From Bradyrhizobium sp. BR 10289 (GTDB lineage Bacteria > Pseudomonadota > Alphaproteobacteria > Rhizobiales > Xanthobacteraceae): a DNA stretch of 64,000 bases. A program made the position numbers and the translations under genes. The notes under the pieces are model-generated. The model saw nothing but the letters and a program-made list of their open reading frames with translations, was not told the origin of the DNA and searched no databases. Location of the stretch: positions 310,001-374,000 of the forward strand of contig NZ_JACOFR010000002.1 of assembly GCF_019455385.1 (NCBI RefSeq), in the 5' to 3' direction. Of this stretch, positions 20,726-29,129 are shown piece by piece (position 1 is the stretch's first letter; each line of letters begins with the position of its first letter).

Positions 20726-23230
20726 CTAACACCTCGGCTGGTTGGGCGGGCACTTCTTGGCCGCCGGCGGCGGCGCTGCCGGGCGCGGTGGTGGGGGCGC
20801 CGGGCGCGGCGGCGGAGCGACCGCCACCCGAGGGGGCGGCGGAGGCGGAGCCGGCCTGACCACTGGCGGCGGAGCCGGGCGGGCCACCGGGGGCGGCGTG
20901 GGCCGGGCCACGGCAACGGGAGCCGGCCGAGGCGGCGGAGGTGCAGCCCGGGGCGGCGGGGCCGAAACGCGCGGCGGAGGTGGCGGCGCGGGCCGCGCCA
21001 CAGCCTGGGGCCGCGGCGGCGGGGCCGCAGCGGGTCTTGCCGCCTGCGGCGGGACCGGCGGATGAGCCTGCGGCCTGACCGGCTCGTGCGCGGCCGAAGG
21101 CGGTGGCGATGGCGAGGCCGGTCGTCCCGCTGCTGCGGGCGGCGTGCCGGTCGCGGTTGCCGGCGGAGCTACGCCGGCCGGCCCATGGGCTGCCGACTTG
21201 GCACGATCGGCAGGCGCCCCGCCGGGCGGGGTCTGTGCAACCGGCGGCTTCGGTGGCTGGCCGGGCGCGCCGGCCGGACTTGCCGGATTGGGCGAGGCGG
21301 TTGCCGGCGCTGCCGCAGTCGCCGGTGCGCCCGGATGCGTCGGCGTCGGTGCGCCGGGTGCCGTCGCAGCCGGCGCGGGCTTGCCGCCCGGCAAGGGCGC
21401 GGCTGCCGCTGGCGGCGCCGGCGGACCGCCATGGGCTCCGGGGACCGGCAGCGTGTTGGCGGCGGGCAGCTTGGCCTGTGGCGCAACGTTCGGAGCAGCC
21501 CCCGGCCCGGCATGTGGCGCGGCGCCTTGCGCCGTGCCCGGAGCCGGGCTCGTCCCTGCCCCCGGCGCGACATTCGCCGGCGTCACCGGCGGTGTCCCGG
21601 GCCGTGCCGTCGGCTGGACCGTCGCGCTCTGCGGCATCGGTGCCTTGCCCTGCTGGATCAGCGCGGCGCGCTGCGCGACCGCCTGCGGCACGGCCGGGCC
21701 GACCGGGTTGGCGCGGCCGGCAACGGCCGGCGCAAGGCTCGCTGGTCCGGACGCCGGTCCCGCCCCCGGCGGCGGTGCGATCGGCCGGTTGATCACGGTG
21801 TTGATGACCGTGGTGTTGTGGATGTTCTGGTAGATGATGTTGTTCGGCGGCGGCGCGACATAGACCGGCGGCCTCACGAACACCGGGATCGGCACGAACA
21901 CCGGCTGCGGCAGCACGAACAGCCCGACCACCGGCAGCGGCGGCGGCAGCACGACGAAGTCGGGCGGCGGCGGCGGGCAGAAATAAACCGGCGGCGGCGG
22001 GGGCGGCACGAAGCCGAAATCGGGATCGCTGAAATAGAGCACCGGACGATCGACATAGACCACCTCCTCCGGCGGCGGCGGTGGCACGTCATAGTCGATC
22101 ATCGCAAAGGTGGGCGGCGGCTCCGCCGGCGCCGTGAGGATCGCAAGGCGCCGGCGCGCATCCGCCGCATGCGGCCCGCGCGGATAACGGCGCAGATACG
22201 ACCAATAGGCTTCGGGCGTGTCGGTGCGATAGGTCCGCCGCCAGGTGATCGCCTCGCGCCGTGCCGCGACGATCGCCATCACGCGCTTTGCGAGCGGGTC
22301 GCCCGGATAGGCTGCGAGAAATTCCTCGTAGGCCGGCAGCGTGTCGCGCTCGAGCGCGGCGGCATAGGCATCCTGCACACCGAGGTCGCGGATCGGCTTG
22401 CTGCGGATCGCGGCGACCTGGTCGGGCGCCGCCGCCGGCGGCGGTGCATCGGGCCCGCGCTCGAAGAACGAGAATTGCGCGGTGATCTTCTGCTCGTTCC
22501 ACGGCACCTGCGCGCCCTTGCTGGCCTCGTTGACGCGCAGGCGGACGCGATCGAACACCTCGGGCAACGGCAGGCCGCCGGTGCGGATCATCTCAGCCAG
22601 CGACTGCGCGTAGATGCCGTACGGCCCCGGCTCCTCCGGCGCCACCGTGCCGGGCGCGGCGTTGAACGCGATCAGCATGTTCGGATCGGGCTCGACCAGC
22701 GCGAGCCCGCTCGCGATCGGCTGGCCGCCCTCGATGAAGGGCTGCGCGCGCGCCGCGTCGAGCACGATGATGTTGGCCTTGAGCGGGATCGCCGCGAGCT
22801 GGCGCGCATAGTCGCTGATGCGCAGGGCCTCGGTCGGAATGTCGGTGTCGCGGGTGATGTTGGAATCGACCGGGATGAAATAGTTCTCGCCGGCAAGCTG
22901 CACGCCGTAGCCGGCGAGATAGACCATCGCGACGGTGCCCGGTCCCGAGGCCTGCGCCTTCTGGACGAAATCGCGGAAACTCTTGCGCAGCGTGTCGCCG
23001 TCGAGATCGCGCGCGCCGACGACGTCGAAGCCCGCCGCCTGCAGCGTCTGCGCGATCAGGCCGGCATCGTTCGCCGTCGTCGCCAGCGGCGACTTGGCAT
23101 AGGCGCCGTTGCCAACCACGAGCGCGATGCGCTTTTCCTGCTGCTGTGCACGCGCCGAATCGAGCGCACCTGCGGCGAGCAGCAGGATCGGCAGGAGAAG
23201 ACAGAGGAAGGCCTTGTTGGTCCCACGCAT
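20726..23230 (-). CDS. Exported caspase-fold protein lacking the catalytic dyad, with proline-rich tail
   Basis: I start at ATG 23230 (MRGTNKAFLCLLLP), giving an 834-residue precursor with a signal peptide ending near DSARAQ. Residues 33-260 match the peptidase C14/caspase fold (KRIALVVGNGAY, then TANDAGLIAQTLQAAGFDV). The catalytic histidine position of the usual SGHG motif is Tyr108 (YLAGYGVQ), and the cysteine position of DACR is Ala160 (IVLDAARAQPF). The domain is therefore predicted to be inactive as a peptidase. Residues 265-365 look like helical repeats (AYEEFLAAYPGDPLAKRVM). From about 367 to the end the chain is almost entirely Pro/Ala/Gly-rich. It probably acts as a periplasmic scaffold or binding protein; the partner is unknown. 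Confidence 0.85.
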   Translation of the reverse strand: MRGTNKAFLCLLLPILLLAAGALDSARAQQQEKRIALVVGNGAYAKSPLATTANDAGLIAQTLQAAGFDVVGARDLDGDTLRKSFRDFVQKAQASGPGTVAMVYLAGYGVQLAGENYFIPVDSNITRDTDIPTEALRISDYARQLAAIPLKANIIVLDAARAQPFIEGGQPIASGLALVEPDPNMLIAFNAAPGTVAPEEPGPYGIYAQSLAEMIRTGGLPLPEVFDRVRLRVNEASKGAQVPWNEQKITAQFSFFERGPDAPPPAAAPDQVAAIRSKPIRDLGVQDAYAAALERDTLPAYEEFLAAYPGDPLAKRVMAIVAARREAITWRRTYRTDTPEAYWSYLRRYPRGPHAADARRRLAILTAPAEPPPTFAMIDYDVPPPPPEEVVYVDRPVLYFSDPDFGFVPPPPPPVYFCPPPPPDFVVLPPPLPVVGLFVLPQPVFVPIPVFVRPPVYVAPPPNNIIYQNIHNTTVINTVINRPIAPPPGAGPASGPASLAPAVAGRANPVGPAVPQAVAQRAALIQQGKAPMPQSATVQPTARPGTPPVTPANVAPGAGTSPAPGTAQGAAPHAGPGAAPNVAPQAKLPAANTLPVPGAHGGPPAPPAAAAPLPGGKPAPAATAPGAPTPTHPGAPATAAAPATASPNPASPAGAPGQPPKPPVAQTPPGGAPADRAKSAAHGPAGVAPPATATGTPPAAAGRPASPSPPPSAAHEPVRPQAHPPVPPQAARPAAAPPPRPQAVARPAPPPPPRVSAPPPRAAPPPPRPAPVAVARPTPPPVARPAPPPVVRPAPPPPPPRVAVAPPPRPAPPPPRPAAPPPAAKKCPPNQPRC

Positions 23231-23426
23231 GGCTTGCTTGCCCGCTCTTGTTGTTGAGGTGCCAAAGCGCATGTGACGCCTGGCCAGCTGAATGACACTT
23301 GAACGAAACACTTTGTCACGAAAGGCTTGGATTGAGGCGGCGGCATGGCGCCAGCCGCCCCCAATCCGTTGCGTCAGCTCCGCGTAAGCCTTACTGGCCA
23401 AACCAAGCGAAAGGCCACGAACTCGT

Positions 23427-24197
23427 TCAGCCTTGCGCGATCAGATCGACCGCGCCCGTCGTCAGCCGATAGATGCCACCGACAACCTTCAGCTTGCCCT
23501 GCTCCGCGGCCGCGTTGAGGATCGGCGCGGCCGTCTTCAGCTTGGCAATGTTGTCGATCACGTTCTGCCGGATCGCCTTGTTGAGCACGTCGCCGCCCTG
23601 CTGCATCGCAGCCTTCGCGGCGGGGGCGATCGCCTCGACCAGCGAGGGAATGTGGCCCGGCAGCGGCTTGTCGTCCTTGATCGACTTCAGCGTCGCATCG
23701 ACCGCACCGCAGGCATCATGGCCGAGCACGAGTATCAGCGGCGTGTTGAGCACGGCGACCGCGTATTCCATGCTGGCGATGGTCTCGGTGCCCGCAAAGT
23801 TTCCGGCGACCCGGCAAACGAACAGGTCGCCGCGGCCGGTGTCGAAGGCGTATTCCGGCGCAATACGCGAATCCGCACAGCTCAGCACGGCCGCAAATGG
23901 ATTCTGTCCGCCCGCGAGCGCCTCGCGCTCGTGCTTGAAATCATGCCGGCGCGACACGCCCGAGACGTAGCGCGAATTGCCATCCATCAGACGCTTCAAC
24001 GACGCGTCGGGCGAAAGCACGTTCTCCGGCTTCGGCGGCGCCTTGGCGTCCTTTGCGTAGGCCGCGCCGGCGAAAGCTCCGCCGCCGACGGCCATGCCGA
24101 ACGCAGCAACGCCAAACAGCATCGCGGACCGCCGTGACGGCGCGATATCCTGATGGTGAGATTCCAGATGCAGAGAGTCAGAACACTTGTCGCACAT
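23427..24197 (-). CDS. Beta-class carbonic anhydrase with Tat-like export signal
   Basis: Hydrates CO2 to bicarbonate. The zinc ligands of beta-carbonic anhydrases are present: Cys and Asp in VLSCADSRIAPE, and His and Cys in VLGHDACGAVDAT. Unlike cytoplasmic members, residues 20-50 form a twin-arginine-type signal (SRRSAMLFGVAAFGMAVGGG, then AGAAYA), so the mature enzyme should be periplasmic. The first 19 residues carry two extra cysteines (MCDKCSDSL). It has 256 residues, with a single gene between two minus-strand neighbours. Confidence 0.93.
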   Translation of the reverse strand: MCDKCSDSLHLESHHQDIAPSRRSAMLFGVAAFGMAVGGGAFAGAAYAKDAKAPPKPENVLSPDASLKRLMDGNSRYVSGVSRRHDFKHEREALAGGQNPFAAVLSCADSRIAPEYAFDTGRGDLFVCRVAGNFAGTETIASMEYAVAVLNTPLILVLGHDACGAVDATLKSIKDDKPLPGHIPSLVEAIAPAAKAAMQQGGDVLNKAIRQNVIDNIAKLKTAAPILNAAAEQGKLKVVGGIYRLTTGAVDLIAQG

Positions 24198-24522
24198 GTG
24201 ACGTTTTCCCAGGGTCAGTGACGAATGGAAACGTCGCGAGGATAGGTTTCCCGATGTGAAGAAATAACAAATGGTGAAGGGTGCAACTTATCATTGCTGC
24301 AACGCCAACCATGCTGCGCAGCCGAAATGATCGCTTGTGTCGCGCGCAGCGACTGCACCGACCTGCACCCGCCTGCAGGCATTCGCCATCAACCGCAAAA
24401 GCAGACGCGACAAAATGTGTGAAGATTTTCACGCAAAACAAACGGGGCGCGCGTTTGCACGGAGAGCTTGCTCAAGCAACGATCCAGAAGGCAGCGGCGA
24501 TTCGTCCAGATCGCATCGCCAC
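24198..24522. other. Intergenic region upstream of the carbonic anhydrase
   Basis: This 325-base gap lies between the DUF2846 lipoprotein gene and the carbonic anhydrase, both on the minus strand. It is A/T-richer than its flanks near 24240-24300 and presumably carries the carbonic anhydrase promoter. A short inverted repeat (GTGAA-N3/4-TTCAC) is seen near 24420-24432. No coding sequence or RNA was recognised. Confidence 0.4.
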
Positions 24523-25050
24523 CTAGTCGACAGCTTGCAGTTCGGCGAGCTTCGTTCGTGCAGTCGCCTCGTCCAGCGCCACGAGCTCGCCCGGCCCGAG
24601 ATTGGCTTCACCTGCCGTCGCAACGGAAACGACCGCAAGCCCGGCGAGGCCGCCGAGGATCGCTCCTCCCGTCGTGGCATCGTGCCGGGCACTGCTCTTG
24701 ATGAGGTAGAAATGCGTCCGGCCGGACTCCATCACGATCTCGCGCTTGGTATCACCGGGAAACAACGCCTCGCTCAGCAGCACCTCGTGCCGGCCGGCAG
24801 GACGATCGGCATAGGCGTATTTCCCGGCCAGGACCGTTCCGAGCGGTGCGCCATCGAGCTTCACCTGGCAACCGCAGATGGCCATGCTCAGACCTTGCCG
24901 CTTGTCCTGCAAGAACACGACGCGTGACTGCCCTGCACGCGGAGGACCGACTTTTTGCGAGACCGATGCGAAGTCGGTTCCGACCTGATCGCTGACGCAG
25001 CCCGTCAGCACGGCACCGACGGCCAGCAACAACACGCCCACGCGCAGCAT
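24523..25050 (-). CDS. DUF2846-type lipoprotein
   Basis: A 175-residue lipoprotein precursor: hydrophobic signal and lipobox LTGC (lipidation at Cys17). The mature part has the DUF2846 layout: SRVVFLQDKRQ strand, VKLDGAPLGTVLAGKYAYAD, then PAGRHEVLL and a strand with HFYLIKSS. A glycine-rich hydrophobic segment (GGAILGGLAGLAVVSVA) follows near the C-terminus. Function is unknown; related proteins are cell-envelope lipoproteins. It lies 112 bases downstream of dnaE. Confidence 0.75.
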   Translation of the reverse strand: MLRVGVLLLAVGAVLTGCVSDQVGTDFASVSQKVGPPRAGQSRVVFLQDKRQGLSMAICGCQVKLDGAPLGTVLAGKYAYADRPAGRHEVLLSEALFPGDTKREIVMESGRTHFYLIKSSARHDATTGGAILGGLAGLAVVSVATAGEANLGPGELVALDEATARTKLAELQAVD

Positions 25051-25162
25051 GACGCCCCCATTCCAATTCCCCGGAGCATGCTAGCCGGAAAGAGCGAAAA
25101 GTTGCAACCGGCCCGGTATGACAACTCGATGAAGGCGGGCCGCAAGCCGCGGATAGATGCCG

Positions 25163-28100
25163 CTACAGCTGCTCGACGTCCACCACGCCCGCCACCGCCT
25201 TGATCGCGCCGGCGATCTGCGGCGAGACCTTGAAGCGGCCGGGCAGCTTCATCTCCACCTCGGTCCCGAGCTCGAGCATCATCACCAGCGAGACCTCGCC
25301 GTCGCCATTCGAGCGCGGCGCGATGCCGGGGCTGCCGATTTTTGGCGCGGCGCCGTTCGAGGCGGCGGCGTCGGGTCCGGCGAGACGCTTGGCGATCGAG
25401 TCCAGCGGCTTGGTGTCGCGCAGGAAGATGCGCAGGCCCTTCTGCGTCTTGGCGGCGGCATCATCGAGCGGCTCGGCGTGCAGCACGCGGGCGCGCACGT
25501 CCTCGCCCTGGAGCTCGGCGCCCAATTGCAGCAGCACGGCCGCGCCCGGCTCGAGCACGTCGCGATATTGCGCGAGGCCTTCGGAGAACAGCACCGCCTC
25601 GAAATGGCCGGTGGGATCGGACAGCCCCATGATGCCCATCTTGTTGCCGGTCTTGGTGCGCCGCTCCATGCGCGACACTACGGTCGCCGCGACCTTGCCG
25701 GCGGTGGCGCCGGTCTTCACCGCGCGCGAGAACTCGGCCCATGACTGCACCCGCAGGCGCTTCAGCACGGTGGCGTAATCGTCGAGCGGATGGCCCGACA
25801 GGAAGAAGCCGATCGCGTCATATTCGCGGCGCAGCCGCTCGGCCGGCAGCCACGGCTCGATCTGCGGCAGCATGATGGTCGGCGCATCGGCCGAACCGCC
25901 GAACATGTCGTTCTGGCCGATGGTCGCAGCCTCGTTCGCGCGCTGGCAGGCGGCGAGGATCGCATCCGCGCCGGCAAAGACGCGGGCGCGGTTCGGCTCC
26001 AGCGTGTCGAAGGCGCCGGCCGCGGCGAGGCTTTCGATGATGCGCTTGTTGATCGCACGCGGCGACACGCGCGCGGCGAAATCGGCGAGCGAGGTGAACA
26101 GGCCGTTCTTGGTCCGCTCTTCGATGATCTGCTCGATCGCCTGGATGCCGACGCCCTTCAGCGCGGCGAGCGCGTAGTAGATGACCTTGTCGCCGACCTC
26201 GAAGGTCGCGCCCGAGCGATTGATGTTGGGCGGCTCGACCTTGATGCCGAGGCGCTGCGCCTCGGAGCGGAATTCGGAGAGCTTGTCCGTGTTGTTGAGA
26301 TCGAGCGTCATCGACGCCGCGATGAACTCGACCGGATAATGCGCCTTCATATAGGCGGTGTGGTACGACACCAGCGCGTAAGCGGCCGCGTGGCTCTTGT
26401 TGAAGCCGTAGTCGGCGAACTTCGCCAGCAGCTCGAAGATGGTCTCGGCCTGCCCCTTCGGCACGCCGTTCTTGACCGCGCCGGCCACGAAGATGTCGCG
26501 CTGCTTGTCCATCTCGGCGCGGATCTTCTTGCCCATGGCACGGCGCAGGAGGTCGGCGTCGCCGAGCGAATAGCCCGACATCACCTGCGCGATCTGCATC
26601 ACCTGCTCCTGGTAGATGATGACGCCGAAGGTTTCCTTCAGGATCGGCTCGAGCACCGGATGCAGATATTCCGGCTCCTCGTCGCCGTGCTTGCGCGCGC
26701 AATAGGTCGGGATGTTCGCCATCGGGCCCGGGCGATACAGCGCCACCAGCGCGATGATGTCCTCGAAACGGTCGGGCCGCATGTCGACCAGCGCGCGCCG
26801 CATGCCCGCGCTTTCCACCTGGAACACGCCGACCACCTCGCCCCGCGCCAGCATCTGGTAGCTCTCGGCATCGTCGATCGGGAGCGTGGCGAGATCGACA
26901 TGGATGCCGCGCGGCTTGAGCAGCTTGCAGGCGACGTCGAGCACGGTCAGCGTCTTCAGGCCGAGGAAGTCGAACTTCACGAGGCCCGCCGGCTCGACCC
27001 ATTTCATGTTGAACTGGGTCACCGGCATGTCGGATTTCGGATCGCGGTAGAGCGGCACCAGCTCGCTGAGCGGACGGTCGCCGATGACGATGCCGGCCGC
27101 ATGGGTCGAGGCGTGCCGGGTCAGGCCTTCGAGGCGCTGGGCGATGTCGAAGGCGCGCGCCACGATCGGATCTTCGTCGCGGAACGCCTGCAGCTTCGGC
27201 TCGCTCTCGATCGCCGCCGCCAGCGTCACCGGCGCGGCCGGATTCTGCGGCACCAGCTTGGTCAGCTTGTCGACCTGGCCATAGGGCATCTGCAACACGC
27301 GGCCGACGTCGCGCAGCACGCCGCGCGCCTGCAGCGTACCGAAGGTGATGATCTGCGCGACCTGGTCGCGGCCATAGCGTTCCTGGACGTACCTGATCAC
27401 CTCGCCGCGGCGGTCCTGGCAGAAGTCGATGTCGAAGTCCGGCATCGAGACGCGTTCGGGATTGAGGAAGCGCTCGAACAGCAGGCCGAACTTGATCGGA
27501 TCGAGGTCGGTGATGGTCAGCGCCCACGCCACCAGCGAGCCTGCGCCGGAGCCGCGGCCCGGTCCGACCGGGATGCCTTGCGACTTCGCCCATTTGATGA
27601 AGTCGGAGACGATCAGGAAGTAGCCGGAGTACTTCATGCGCATGATGACGTCGAGCTCGAACGCCAGGCGCTTGTTGTAGTCCTCTTCCGTCGTGCCCTG
27701 CGACAGGCCGTGCACGCGGAGCCGATTGGCGAGCCCCTCTTCCGCCTGGCGCTTCAGCTCGGACGACTCGACCGCTGCAGCGTCGGAGCTTGCAGCGGCG
27801 CCCACCGTGAAGAACGGCAGGATCGGCTTGCGCGTCAGCGGGCGGAACGAGCAGCGCTCGGCGATCTCGACCGTGGACGCCAGCGCCTCCGGAATGTCGG
27901 CGAACAGCACCGCCATCTCGGCGCGGGTCTTGAAGCGGTGATCGGGCGTGAGCTGCACGCGGTCGGTCTCGGCAATCAGCCGGCCGCCGGCGATGCAGAG
28001 CAGCGCGTCATGGGCCTCGTAATCGTCGGTCGATGCGAAATACGGCTCGTTGGTCGCAACCAGCGGCAGGCCCTTGGCATAGGCGATGTCGATCAAGCCG

Positions 28101-28666
28101 CTCTCGACGCGCCGCTCGTTGTCGGTGTTGTGGCGCTGCAGCTCGACGTAGAGGCGGTCGCCGAACAGATTGGCCAGACGCTCGCAGCGGCTCGCGGCAA
28201 GCTCGGCCATGCCGCCGGCCAGCGCCTGCGAGATCGGACCGTCCGGTCCGCCGGTCAGCGCGATCACGCCGTCGGTCTCGCCGTCGAACCAGTCGAACTT
28301 GATGAAGGGGGCGTGGCTGTCGGGCGATTCGATGAACGCCCGCGAGTTCAGCCGCATCAGGCTGCGATAGCCGCGCTCCTGCGCGGCCAGCAGCACGATG
28401 CGCAAGGGTCCCATCGCGTTGCGCGCGTTCGGATCCTGGTCGCCGAAATCGACGGCGAGTTCCAGGCCGACGATCGGCTGGATGCCGTAGCCGGCCATCT
28501 TGTCGGAGAATTCCAGCGCGCCGAACAGATTGTCGGTGTCGGTCAGCGCCAGCGCCGGCTGGTGGTCCTTCTTGGCGAGCTCGCCGAGCTTGGCGATCTT
28601 GATCGAGCCCTTGAGCAGCGAATAGGCCGAGTGAACGTGAAGGTGGACAAATCCGGCGCTCGGCAT
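25163..28666 (-). CDS. dnaE: DNA polymerase III subunit alpha
   Basis: Replicative polymerase catalytic subunit, 1167 residues. An N-terminal PHP domain (FVHLHVHSAYSLLKGSI) is followed by the palm with the catalytic aspartates in MPDFDIDFCQDRRGEV, the fingers with GRGSGAGSLVAW, the helix-hairpin-helix region, and an OB fold toward the C-terminus (ATVVSRMERRTKTGNKMG). The beta-clamp binding peptide probably precedes the OB fold. A tiny SOS-box-controlled gene lies 192 bases upstream on the same strand with no obvious terminator between, so part of dnaE transcription may start there. Confidence 0.97.
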   Translation of the reverse strand: MPSAGFVHLHVHSAYSLLKGSIKIAKLGELAKKDHQPALALTDTDNLFGALEFSDKMAGYGIQPIVGLELAVDFGDQDPNARNAMGPLRIVLLAAQERGYRSLMRLNSRAFIESPDSHAPFIKFDWFDGETDGVIALTGGPDGPISQALAGGMAELAASRCERLANLFGDRLYVELQRHNTDNERRVESGLIDIAYAKGLPLVATNEPYFASTDDYEAHDALLCIAGGRLIAETDRVQLTPDHRFKTRAEMAVLFADIPEALASTVEIAERCSFRPLTRKPILPFFTVGAAASSDAAAVESSELKRQAEEGLANRLRVHGLSQGTTEEDYNKRLAFELDVIMRMKYSGYFLIVSDFIKWAKSQGIPVGPGRGSGAGSLVAWALTITDLDPIKFGLLFERFLNPERVSMPDFDIDFCQDRRGEVIRYVQERYGRDQVAQIITFGTLQARGVLRDVGRVLQMPYGQVDKLTKLVPQNPAAPVTLAAAIESEPKLQAFRDEDPIVARAFDIAQRLEGLTRHASTHAAGIVIGDRPLSELVPLYRDPKSDMPVTQFNMKWVEPAGLVKFDFLGLKTLTVLDVACKLLKPRGIHVDLATLPIDDAESYQMLARGEVVGVFQVESAGMRRALVDMRPDRFEDIIALVALYRPGPMANIPTYCARKHGDEEPEYLHPVLEPILKETFGVIIYQEQVMQIAQVMSGYSLGDADLLRRAMGKKIRAEMDKQRDIFVAGAVKNGVPKGQAETIFELLAKFADYGFNKSHAAAYALVSYHTAYMKAHYPVEFIAASMTLDLNNTDKLSEFRSEAQRLGIKVEPPNINRSGATFEVGDKVIYYALAALKGVGIQAIEQIIEERTKNGLFTSLADFAARVSPRAINKRIIESLAAAGAFDTLEPNRARVFAGADAILAACQRANEAATIGQNDMFGGSADAPTIMLPQIEPWLPAERLRREYDAIGFFLSGHPLDDYATVLKRLRVQSWAEFSRAVKTGATAGKVAATVVSRMERRTKTGNKMGIMGLSDPTGHFEAVLFSEGLAQYRDVLEPGAAVLLQLGAELQGEDVRARVLHAEPLDDAAAKTQKGLRIFLRDTKPLDSIAKRLAGPDAAASNGAAPKIGSPGIAPRSNGDGEVSLVMMLELGTEVEMKLPGRFKVSPQIAGAIKAVAGVVDVEQL

Positions 28667-28858
28667 GGTCGCGTGACGGCCTCTTGCAAATGGGTTGGAG
28701 CGGTCGCCGGCTCCAGGGGATCATGGAAGCTTCCCGCCCCACCCGGCCGACTCGCCTCACAATGGTGGGGTGTCGCGCCGCCAGAGTCCACGCCGGAGCG
28801 GCCGATCTGCCGCGCCGTCCCGCTTTTCCCCAAGGGAGGCCCTGTCAGGGCTGCGGGA

Positions 28859-28957
28859 TCAGAGCTGCGGGATCACCTGCGCCCAGATTGCGATCATCCC
28901 GACGAACAGCGAGATCGAGGCGAGTGCGGCGGCTTCTTCCACGAAAATCCTGAACAT
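28859..28957 (-). CDS. 32-residue single-pass membrane peptide behind SOS boxes
   Basis: The frame begins with ATG 28957, preceded by GAGGGAG at good spacing, and encodes 32 residues: MFRIFVEEAAALASI followed by SLFVGMIAIWAQVIPQL. A short charged N-terminus (R, E, E) precedes one hydrophobic helix with a conserved-looking Trp and Pro near its end. Two GTTC-N7-GTTC boxes lie 18-50 bases upstream. SOS-induced inner-membrane peptides of this size are known in Caulobacter (SidA, DidA, which block division). Similarity in size, topology and regulation is what I can see; homology is not shown. The next gene downstream is dnaE. The 3' end carries a short tandem duplication of TGATCCCGCAG. Confidence 0.75.
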   Translation of the reverse strand: MFRIFVEEAAALASISLFVGMIAIWAQVIPQL

Positions 28958-28974
28958 GGTTTGCTCCCTCAGCA

Positions 28975-28989
28975 GAACGTATAAAGAAC
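28975..28989 (-). promoter_or_regulatory. LexA (SOS) box 1
   Basis: The sequence reads GTTCTTTATACGTTC on the minus strand, an exact GTTC-N7-GTTC, the alphaproteobacterial LexA operator. It lies 18 bases upstream of the 32-codon gene, overlapping its expected core promoter. Confidence 0.75.
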
Positions 28990-28992
28990 ATT

Positions 28993-29007
28993 GTTCTCAT
29001 TTCGTTC
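28993..29007 (+). promoter_or_regulatory. LexA (SOS) box 2, opposite orientation
   Basis: The sequence GTTCTCATTTCGTTC on the plus strand is a second exact GTTC-N7-GTTC match, three bases from box 1 and inverted relative to it. Two boxes so close suggest tight LexA repression of the minus-strand promoter. Confidence 0.7.
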
Positions 29008-29069
29008 TTGGGAGTCAAGCGATCCGGGCCATCTCGAAATGCAATGGTTAATCCGTTGAATTCACGAAT

Positions 29070-29097
29070 AAAAAAGCCCCGGCGCGAGGCCGGGGCT
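29070..29097 (-). terminator. Rho-independent terminator of the outer membrane protein gene
   Basis: A perfect 9-bp stem (AGCCCCGGC / GCCGGGGCT, 29075-29083 with 29089-29097) with a five-base loop is followed on the minus strand by six T residues. It lies 33 bases after the stop of the gene ending at 29130 and insulates the SOS promoter from it. Confidence 0.9.
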
Positions 29098-29129
29098 TTT
29101 GAGAACCGCTTCTTGCGAAGCGATCAGTG

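Noticed and set aside
20742..22092. Proline-codon repeats in the caspase-fold gene as a possible repeat array or CRISPR
   Set aside because: Repeats are short, irregular and in frame with a proline-rich protein tail; there are no spacers or uniform repeats.
21062..23257. Plus-strand long frames opposite the caspase-fold gene
   Set aside because: They arise from the Pro/Ala/Gly codon bias of the tail; the minus strand has signal peptide, caspase fold and terminator.
24210..24245. EcfG-like promoter before the carbonic anhydrase
   Set aside because: The GGAAAC and CGTT elements are only 12 bases apart, too close for the consensus spacing.
25790..28984. Plus-strand open frame of more than 1000 codons opposite dnaE
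   Set aside because: It is the antisense image of a GC-rich gene. The translation is Arg/His/Asp-rich with no domain, while the minus strand encodes complete DNA polymerase III alpha.
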